Source: an uncultured Lachnospiraceae bacterium (GTDB lineage Bacteria > Bacillota > Clostridia > Lachnospirales > Lachnospiraceae). From it: 38,103 nt of DNA. Of the stretch, positions 32,358 through 38,103 are shown piece after piece. Where the stretch lies: positions 1-38,103 of the forward strand of contig CANRHU010000032.1 in assembly GCA_947630485.1 (NCBI GenBank), in the 5' to 3' direction. The position numbers and the translations under genes were made by a program. Positions within the stretch are counted from its first letter, which is position 1; the number at the start of each line of letters is the position of its first letter. The notes under the pieces are model-generated. The model was not told the DNA's origin. It did not search any database and saw only the letters and a program-made list of their open reading frames with translations.

Positions 32358-33431
32358 ATGAAAACGACAACGAACCGTTCCGCATACTGGGATATCGTAA
32401 AAGGCTTTGGCATCATCGCCATCGTCCTGGGGCACTGCGGCATATTTGCAGGAGGCTTCGTCTACCTGTTCCACATGGCGCTTTTCTTCTTCGTCACCGG
32501 ATATTTTTACCGGGAGGAGCAGTACGGCGACGAACCCTTCCGTTACTTCGGCACGCGGCTTTCCGGCTGCTGGCCCAGATACTTCTTTTACGCCGCCTGC
32601 TTCGTGTTTCTCCACAATTTTTTCGCGGCTAACGGTCTCTATGCAAATGCTGAAATCTACAACCACACCGCCATGCTGACCTATATTCTGCACGGCATTT
32701 CCTTTTCCTGTCCGGAACCCATCCAGGGGGCGCTCTGGTTCGTGCCCGTCTGGCTGGTATCCTCCGCGCTTTTTGCCGGAATCGTGTGGTTCGGCCGCGC
32801 CGCCTCCCGCCGCTTAGGCCGCGAGAACCTAAAACCGTGGATCACCGCTTTCGGGGTTCTTTCCTTCGGCGCCTGCGGCCTGTTCCTCTACGCCCGCCGC
32901 TGCACGCTGCCCTATCAGCTGCACGCCGCGATCCTGGTAATTCCCTTCTATTACGCAGCCTGGATGATGCGAAAGCACCTGCCCGGTTTCCGCAGATACG
33001 CCACATGGTACGGCTGTCTGATCGGCGCCGTCCTTCTCTGGCAGATCAACGCTTCCCTCCACATCTATGTGGATATTTCCAATCTGACGATTCCGGGAAT
33101 TCTCTACTATCCGATCGCTCTCTTAGGGATCTATTTTGTGCTGTCCCTTTCTGCCGTCACGGAAAAAGCAGCGCCCGCTGCCAAAGGGCTGGCTTTCATC
33201 GGCCGCCATTCCTTCGACATCATGGCGCTGCATTTTACAGTATTTAAGCTCATCGACCTGGCCTACGCCCGCCTCATCGGCGGCGCCGCGCCCGAGCAGC
33301 TGGCCGGCTTTCCTGTCGGCTTCCGCGCGGAGATCGGCCCTGTGTATCTGCTGCTTGGCGTCCTCGTTCCGGCGCTTGCCGGCTGGGGACTGGACCGGGC
33401 CGCGCGTTTTCTGCTGCCCAAATCCCGCTGA
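32358..33431 (+). CDS. Acyltransferase-3 family membrane protein
   Basis: This 357-residue protein has about ten hydrophobic helices and the family's N-terminal WDIVKGFGIIAIVLGH, with the His thought to be catalytic, followed by HMALFFFVTGYF. The family O-acetylates sugars of the cell surface or exopolysaccharide, with fucose 4-O-acetylase-like members. AAAGGAG lies six bases before the ATG at 32358. A longer frame from 32238 would translate the upstream hairpin repeats and is not supported. No glycan gene cluster surrounds it, so the substrate is unknown. Confidence 0.87.
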   Translation: MKTTTNRSAYWDIVKGFGIIAIVLGHCGIFAGGFVYLFHMALFFFVTGYFYREEQYGDEPFRYFGTRLSGCWPRYFFYAACFVFLHNFFAANGLYANAEIYNHTAMLTYILHGISFSCPEPIQGALWFVPVWLVSSALFAGIVWFGRAASRRLGRENLKPWITAFGVLSFGACGLFLYARRCTLPYQLHAAILVIPFYYAAWMMRKHLPGFRRYATWYGCLIGAVLLWQINASLHIYVDISNLTIPGILYYPIALLGIYFVLSLSAVTEKAAPAAKGLAFIGRHSFDIMALHFTVFKLIDLAYARLIGGAAPEQLAGFPVGFRAEIGPVYLLLGVLVPALAGWGLDRAARFLLPKSR

Positions 33432-33480
33432 CGCAGAGTCGATTATCAGCCCTTCCCTGCCGTTGTCCGAAAATGCGCTT

Positions 33481-35124
33481 TTAACACCGGCCGGCAATCT
33501 CGCGGTTCAGCCGGCTGCGCACCGTCAGAAGATAACCGGCGTCCGTGGGATAATCGGTGAACGTGATCGGTTCCTCCAATCCCGCCTCCATCAGTTCCAT
33601 CACATGCTCTTTTCCGCTTCTCTGTTCCAGAAGAAGCAGCGCCCGCAGGTCGCAGAGCGCCTCGTAAAAGACCTCCATGCGGATGGACCCAAACGGCTCC
33701 CCGTCCGGGCCCGGATAGACCAAAAAGGAATCGCCGGAAGGGAAAATACCGTCCGCGTCCGTGACCTGGAACGGATCCACATGACGCTTTGAAGCGTAGG
33801 AATTATAGAAATTGAACCCCCATTGGAGGAATCCCTTCACACCGTATTTGTACATCTGCAGCCCGATGATTCGGTTTCTGGCGGAGGGCATCCCGAAAAA
33901 ACGGTTGGAAACCCGAAAGCGCTGCGCGCAGCAGTAATAAACCCATAAATCAGACGGACGCCGTCCGCTCAAAAACGGCTCCAGCGCGTCGGTCGCGACG
34001 ACGGGCGTCTCGCAAATACCCTCGGCAAAATAGCGGTAATCGCTCATGGCGTCCACAATGGGAAAGCCTCTCAAAAGCTCCGCCACCTGTTCCCTGGCCG
34101 CCTGATATTGCGGAAGGCAGGCCTCGTTCGGCTCATCCGAAATATGGAAATAGGTTCTCTCATGAATGCCCAGGCGCCTCAGCTCCGCGGTCAGCGCGGG
34201 CAAAAAGGCCCGCAGAAACGCGCGGTATTCCTCGCCGAGCGCGTCATTTTCCCATCCAAACCGTTTCTTTAAAATCCCGTTCTCCGTGACCATGATCTTC
34301 GGACAGTGGGCGGCCCCATGCTGTGTGTAGAGATGGGCCATCTCAAAATACAGGATACCGCAGTCCAGACACATCTTAACCCAGCGTCCAAGCTTCGCAA
34401 AATCAAACGAATAGACGCCGTCCTGAAATCCGATATCCACCAGCTGAATCGTCGTCCGTTCCCCGCCGACCTCCGTGTCCAAAGGCGGCGTAAAAATCGG
34501 CGTGAGAATCATGTTAAGGCCGTAACGGACGCCAAAAGCGATCTGCCGGCGCATATACTCCCAATGCGTCTCCGAAAAGACAGGAATGTGATAGTAGTCG
34601 GCGACGCAGTCGCCATGGAACCATTCCGTGACAAGCAGCCTCTGCCGGGGCAGAACCGCGCCGATCACCTCAACCTCGGTCTCCGCCGCGGCCGCCTCTC
34701 CATCCGCATCCACCCGGATGGTTATGGGATAAACGCCCGCCGCTGTTTTTTCATCCGTCCTTACCGTCACCCAGAAAGCGGTCCACGCGCCGCAAGGCAA
34801 GGTGTCCGTCCGGTCTGTCAGGGGCCTCAGCAGATCCGGATACAGTCCCGGCTCGTCCGAAATGATATTGTCGTCGTGCGGATTGCCTGCCGGCAGCGAG
34901 GACGGCATAAGCTCCACTCGGCGCACCGACAGCCAGTCCGCAAGCGGCGAATCCACCGCGATCCGGACCTTGCAGGAAGCGCCTGCTTCCCCCTCGATCC
35001 GCAGGGCCAGCTGAAAGGAAACGACGTCATTTTGCAGCACGGTAAACGGCACCTCGCAAAAGTCGGGCTCCCGGTCAGGGAATACCTTCTCCAGGCTCGA
35101 TACGATTTGATACTGAATCGGCAT
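33481..35124 (-). CDS. DUF4091 glycoside-hydrolase-like protein
   Basis: This 547-residue protein has an N-terminal beta-sandwich part (about residues 1-160) and a TIM-barrel-like part that ends in a DUF4091 domain. HISDEPN near residue 335 holds an Asp-Glu pair like that of GH123-type beta-N-acetylgalactosaminidases, so a hexosaminidase-like activity is plausible but unproven. There is no signal peptide, which suggests a cytoplasmic enzyme acting on an imported sugar. AAGGAGG precedes the ATG. It is the last gene of a minus-strand run behind an alanine-racemase-fold gene. Confidence 0.8.
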   Translation of the reverse strand: MPIQYQIVSSLEKVFPDREPDFCEVPFTVLQNDVVSFQLALRIEGEAGASCKVRIAVDSPLADWLSVRRVELMPSSLPAGNPHDDNIISDEPGLYPDLLRPLTDRTDTLPCGAWTAFWVTVRTDEKTAAGVYPITIRVDADGEAAAAETEVEVIGAVLPRQRLLVTEWFHGDCVADYYHIPVFSETHWEYMRRQIAFGVRYGLNMILTPIFTPPLDTEVGGERTTIQLVDIGFQDGVYSFDFAKLGRWVKMCLDCGILYFEMAHLYTQHGAAHCPKIMVTENGILKKRFGWENDALGEEYRAFLRAFLPALTAELRRLGIHERTYFHISDEPNEACLPQYQAAREQVAELLRGFPIVDAMSDYRYFAEGICETPVVATDALEPFLSGRRPSDLWVYYCCAQRFRVSNRFFGMPSARNRIIGLQMYKYGVKGFLQWGFNFYNSYASKRHVDPFQVTDADGIFPSGDSFLVYPGPDGEPFGSIRMEVFYEALCDLRALLLLEQRSGKEHVMELMEAGLEEPITFTDYPTDAGYLLTVRSRLNREIAGRC

Positions 35125-35188
35125 GATTTCCTCCTTCGACAGCCTTTTAGGTAGCCGTGCGTTCGTGCCTCATCCGCTGTGATATCGA

Positions 35189-36316
35189 TCAGATAATCAC
35201 ATATTTCCGCCGCACGCTCGGCGTATTCGTCAGGTATACCATGGAAGCGTAATCGATGTCGAATTCCAGCACGTCTCCCACCCGGATCCGGTCTTTTACC
35301 GCCTCCACATCCAGAACCGTGTGATCCGAAGAAGCGCCGATCACCTCCACGCCGGCCGCGCGCGGCAGGATATCCGTGAAGCTTCCGTAATCCGCCAATC
35401 CTATGGCGGCCAGCGCCCGACGCCGGATTCCGCGGTCATCGTAGCTGCGAACCCGCCCAAAGGCATCCGCCGTCAGCTCGCCTTCCGGATAGCTGGGTTT
35501 ATCCTTCACCTCGACCACTTCCGCCTTCAGCGTAAACACGTCTTTGCGGGCAAAATCCATCTCGCAGCCCAAAAAGCCGCCCTGGAGCACGCTTTCGCCC
35601 AGACGAAGCAGATTTACGCCTGCCGGCATTGTTCCCTCCAGCACCATATGCAGGGAGGAGGAAGCGCCGCCGCATACATAGGTCAGCTTTCGTCCAATCG
35701 CGGCTTCCGTCTGCGCGGCTATCTCAAGGAGCTCTTCCATTTTCTCCGGCGTCGCCTTCACGGAGCCGAAACAGGTCAGATTCGTCCCGACGCCGGCCAA
35801 TTCCAGAAACGGAAGCTCCCGTTCGACCTCGACCGCGAGATCAATCAGCTCCTGGCGGTTCCAGAAGCCTTCCCGCAGATCGCCCAGATCGACCATCAAA
35901 AGCACCTTATGGCGCTTTCCGCCCTTTCTTTCCAATACCGCATTCAGCGCCCGCAGAACCTCCGGTTCGCTCTGCAGGCTGAGATCGGCGGTCTCGGCCA
36001 CCTCCTCAAGCTCCGAGAGCATCGGGATGCGGAGAAGCATTAACGGCGTCTGGATTCCCGCCGCCCGAAGACCGCGAAGCTGTTCCATCCGGGACGACGC
36101 GATATACGGACAGCCGCACCGTTCGTATACCCGCGCCATTTCCGGCCAGGCCGTAAAGCCCTTGACCACGCCGGCCACCCCGATTCCCGCAGCGGCGCAG
36201 CGCTCCAGAACCGCGCGAAGATTATGCTCCAATTTCCCCAGATTGATTTCCAGAACCGGGTATCTTCCCTCGCTCATACTGAATGATTCTGCTCCTCTTC
36301 CATTTTCATTTTCCAT
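35189..36316 (-). CDS. Alanine/ornithine racemase-family PLP enzyme
   Basis: The protein has the alanine-racemase fold. The PLP Lys is in GVAGVVKGFTAWPEMA, and the GVGTNLTCFGSV and GGASSSLHMVLEG loops match the group that includes clostridial ornithine racemase (Orr) more than classical Alr. The C-terminal part is shorter and different from Alr. The start is uncertain: the ATG at 36316 has a weak GGG site, and the ATG at 36277 (MSEGRYPVLEINL) fits the family N-terminus. It follows a GNAT gene by 34 bases and precedes the DUF4091 gene. Its substrate may be ornithine, another amino acid or a derivative. Confidence 0.82.
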   Translation of the reverse strand: MENENGRGAESFSMSEGRYPVLEINLGKLEHNLRAVLERCAAAGIGVAGVVKGFTAWPEMARVYERCGCPYIASSRMEQLRGLRAAGIQTPLMLLRIPMLSELEEVAETADLSLQSEPEVLRALNAVLERKGGKRHKVLLMVDLGDLREGFWNRQELIDLAVEVERELPFLELAGVGTNLTCFGSVKATPEKMEELLEIAAQTEAAIGRKLTYVCGGASSSLHMVLEGTMPAGVNLLRLGESVLQGGFLGCEMDFARKDVFTLKAEVVEVKDKPSYPEGELTADAFGRVRSYDDRGIRRRALAAIGLADYGSFTDILPRAAGVEVIGASSDHTVLDVEAVKDRIRVGDVLEFDIDYASMVYLTNTPSVRRKYVII

Positions 36317-36350
36317 CGCATCCCGGCAGCAAACCTGCCAAAAAATCTGC

Positions 36351-36845
36351 TTATTCTCCCAGTTCCTTATAGTACGGGCAGATATCCTCATAGTGCCCGT
36401 CCTTCATCCGAAAGCCTTTTGGGATTGTGCCGAGCGGAACAAAACCGATCCGCTCATACAGATGGCGCGCGTGGGTGTTGGACGCCACCACCGCATTAAA
36501 CTGCAGGATACGGAAACCATGCCGCGCCCCCTGGATCAGGCAGTCCGACACCAGCTTCTCGCCGATGTGCAGCCCGCGAAGCTCCCGGCGCACCGCGTAA
36601 CTGGCATTGCAGATGTGCCCGCAGCGGCCCACGTTATTGGGATGCAGAATATAAAGACCGCAGATTGTTCCTTCCTCATTCTCCGCAACGCCGCAGTATG
36701 TCTGCGATCCAAAAAAATCTTTTCCGCTTTCCGCATTCAGGCAATCCTCCTGCGGAAATGCGACGCCGTCCTCAACCACCTGGTTCCAAATTCGAATCAT
36801 ATCCGGAAGATCCCCGGGAACGTATGCCCTGACCGAAATCTTCAT
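36351..36845 (-). CDS. GNAT family N-acetyltransferase
   Basis: This 164-residue single-domain GNAT has the acetyl-CoA loop VRRELRGLHIGEKLV and the end motif NTHARHLYERIGFVPLG. The N-terminus (VRAYVPGDLPDMIRIWNQVV) is typical of the fold. Its ATG overlaps the stop of the upstream MetH-like gene (ATGA), so the two are translationally coupled. The racemase-fold gene follows by 34 bases. The substrate is not evident; a small-molecule amine is more likely than ribosomal protein. Confidence 0.88.
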   Translation of the reverse strand: MKISVRAYVPGDLPDMIRIWNQVVEDGVAFPQEDCLNAESGKDFFGSQTYCGVAENEEGTICGLYILHPNNVGRCGHICNASYAVRRELRGLHIGEKLVSDCLIQGARHGFRILQFNAVVASNTHARHLYERIGFVPLGTIPKGFRMKDGHYEDICPYYKELGE

Positions 36846-38103
36846 AGCCTGTTCTCTCCCTGTATCACCTGCTCCGCATAATTCACCGACGCCATGGCGT
36901 CCTTACAGTACCGGTCGGCCCCGATCATCTGCGCATACTCCTCCGTCAGAACGGCGCCTCCCACCATGACCTTCACCCATGGCGTCTCTTTCCGCAGAAG
37001 CGCAATGGTCTTCTCCATGCTCGGAACCGTCGTCGTCATCAGCGCGCTCAGGCCCACAAGCGGCACATGACGCGCGGCCGCCGCCTCCGCAACCGCCTCT
37101 GGCGGCACATCCTTGCCAAGGTCAATCACTTCGTAATCGTAATTCTCCAACAGAACCTTGACGATATTCTTGCCGATGTCATGGATGTCTCCCTTCACCG
37201 TCGCCAGAATGATCTGCCCCTTCTTCTGCCGCGACTCGCCCTTGCTGCTCATATCCTCCTTGATCACTTCGAAAGCCGCCTTGGCCGCCTCCGCGCTCAT
37301 CATAAGCTGCGGTAAAAATACGGTTCCCTTCTCAAAGCCCTTTCCCACCTGATCCAACGCCGGAATCATCTCCGCATTGATAATGGAGAGCGCATCCTGC
37401 CGGGCAAGAAGCTCCCGCACCGCAGCCTGCGCCTGCTCTCTCAGCCCGCGCAGAATACAGCGGAACAATTCGCCGGGCGCTTTCGGGGTCTGACCGCCTG
37501 CAGCGTTCTCCCCTGCTGCATTCTCTCCTGCGGTCGCGGCTCCGGGCGCGGCAGCCGACTGCCCAAGCGTCGCCGTCTGCCCGCTGTAGACGGAAATATA
37601 CTCCCCGCACTGGGGATCCAGATCCGCCAGCGCCTTGAAGCTGTAATAAGCCCGCATCATCGCCTCGGAATTCGGGTTGATAATCGCGGCGTTCAGGCCG
37701 CTTTGCAGGGCCATCGTGAAGAAGGCCGCGTTGATGATCTCCCGCTGCGGCAGGCCAAAGGAAATATTCGACACGCCCAGAACCGTTTTCCCACCAAGCT
37801 CGTCCCGCACACGCCGAAGCGTTTCCAGCGTCGTCAGCGCCCCCTTGCTGTCAGAACTGATCGTCAGGCAAAGGGCGTCGATCAGAATATCCTTCTTCGC
37901 GATCCCGTACTCCGCCGCCGTCCGGTAAATCTTTTTCGCAATCTCGATCCGCCCGTCCGCCGTCTCCGGGATGCCGGACTCGTCAAGCGTCAGCGCTACC
38001 ACTACGCCGCCGTATTTCTTCACAAGCGGGAACACGACCCGCATGGATTCCTCCTTGCCGTTGACGGAATTGATCAGCGCCTTGCCGTTATAGATCCGCA
38101 GCG
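36842..38103 (-). CDS. MetH-like methionine synthase, C-terminal part (runs off the right edge)
   Basis: The frame continues past the window edge; the first visible residues (LRIYNGKALINSVNGKEES) lie in the pterin-binding domain that takes the methyl group from methyltetrahydrofolate. A Gly/Ala-rich linker follows, then the cobalamin cap helices (QVGKGFEKGTVFLPQLMMS) and the B12-binding domain with GDIHDIGKN, whose His ligates cobalt. The protein ends right after the B12 domain, so the AdoMet reactivation domain of E. coli MetH is absent, as in many anaerobic clostridial forms. Reactivation would then need a separate protein. The next gene overlaps its stop by four bases. Confidence 0.88.
   Translation of the reverse strand, partial: LRIYNGKALINSVNGKEESMRVVFPLVKKYGGVVVALTLDESGIPETADGRIEIAKKIYRTAAEYGIAKKDILIDALCLTISSDSKGALTTLETLRRVRDELGGKTVLGVSNISFGLPQREIINAAFFTMALQSGLNAAIINPNSEAMMRAYYSFKALADLDPQCGEYISVYSGQTATLGQSAAAPGAATAGENAAGENAAGGQTPKAPGELFRCILRGLREQAQAAVRELLARQDALSIINAEMIPALDQVGKGFEKGTVFLPQLMMSAEAAKAAFEVIKEDMSSKGESRQKKGQIILATVKGDIHDIGKNIVKVLLENYDYEVIDLGKDVPPEAVAEAAAARHVPLVGLSALMTTTVPSMEKTIALLRKETPWVKVMVGGAVLTEEYAQMIGADRYCKDAMASVNYAEQVIQGENRL

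Overview
The window looks like a chromosomal segment of a GC-rich Clostridia member, most likely Lachnospiraceae (inference). Supporting signs are the GGGtGRT protein beside a NifU-like scaffold, DapL-type diaminopimelate synthesis, a DUF6465-type protein, glnA beside an ANTAR protein, a THF riboswitch ahead of folT, and strong AGGAGG ribosome sites. Nearly all genes are on the minus strand and are housekeeping genes. The only trace of mobile DNA is at the left edge: a possible tyrosine-recombinase C-terminus followed by GTTGCCTAC repeats.

Layout, left to right. 1-284: recombinase tail, short repeats and two terminators. 285-2006: GGGtGRT protein and Fe-S scaffold pair. 2123-6119: probable operon of ThyX-like protein, dihydrofolate reductase, NlpC/P60 hydrolase and D-Ala-D-Ala carboxypeptidase. 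6252-12407: pyrH-frr-uppS-cdsA-dxr-rseP-lipoprotein, with an intrinsic terminator after frr and a structured leader before pyrH. 12723-14722: rarA and a GNAT gene with back-to-back promoters. 14736-21025: recG, an RsmF-type rRNA methyltransferase, a HerA-like ATPase and a Lys/Ala-rich DUF6465 protein. 21274-22143: PdaA-like deacetylase. 22236-26399: glnA, ANTAR regulator, dapF, dapL. 26652-28976: cadmium/zinc P-type ATPase with its ArsR repressor and operator. 29216-33431: two-domain acetyltransferase, Mrp ATPase, riboswitch-controlled folate transporter and an acyltransferase. 33481-38103: MetH-like methionine synthase (runs off the edge), GNAT, alanine-racemase-fold enzyme and a DUF4091 protein.

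The most unusual signal is a family of 39-bp hairpin repeats at four loci between 20.4 and 32.3 kb, all in one orientation. The unit is a multiple of three and is open in five of six frames. One array lies in frame inside an acetyltransferase gene, two abut minus-strand terminators, and one forms the presumed 5' leader of an acyltransferase gene. The hairpin stems vary in sequence while mostly keeping pairing, and the loop and linker are conserved. This resembles a protein-tolerated palindromic element, and I do not recognise it as a named family.

Functional themes are one-carbon/folate metabolism (ThyX-like, DHFR, FolT with THF riboswitch, MetH), envelope synthesis (UppS, CdsA, Dxr, DapL/DapF, PBP, NlpC, PdaA), Fe-S handling (NifU-like, Mrp) and nitrogen control (GlnA, ANTAR).
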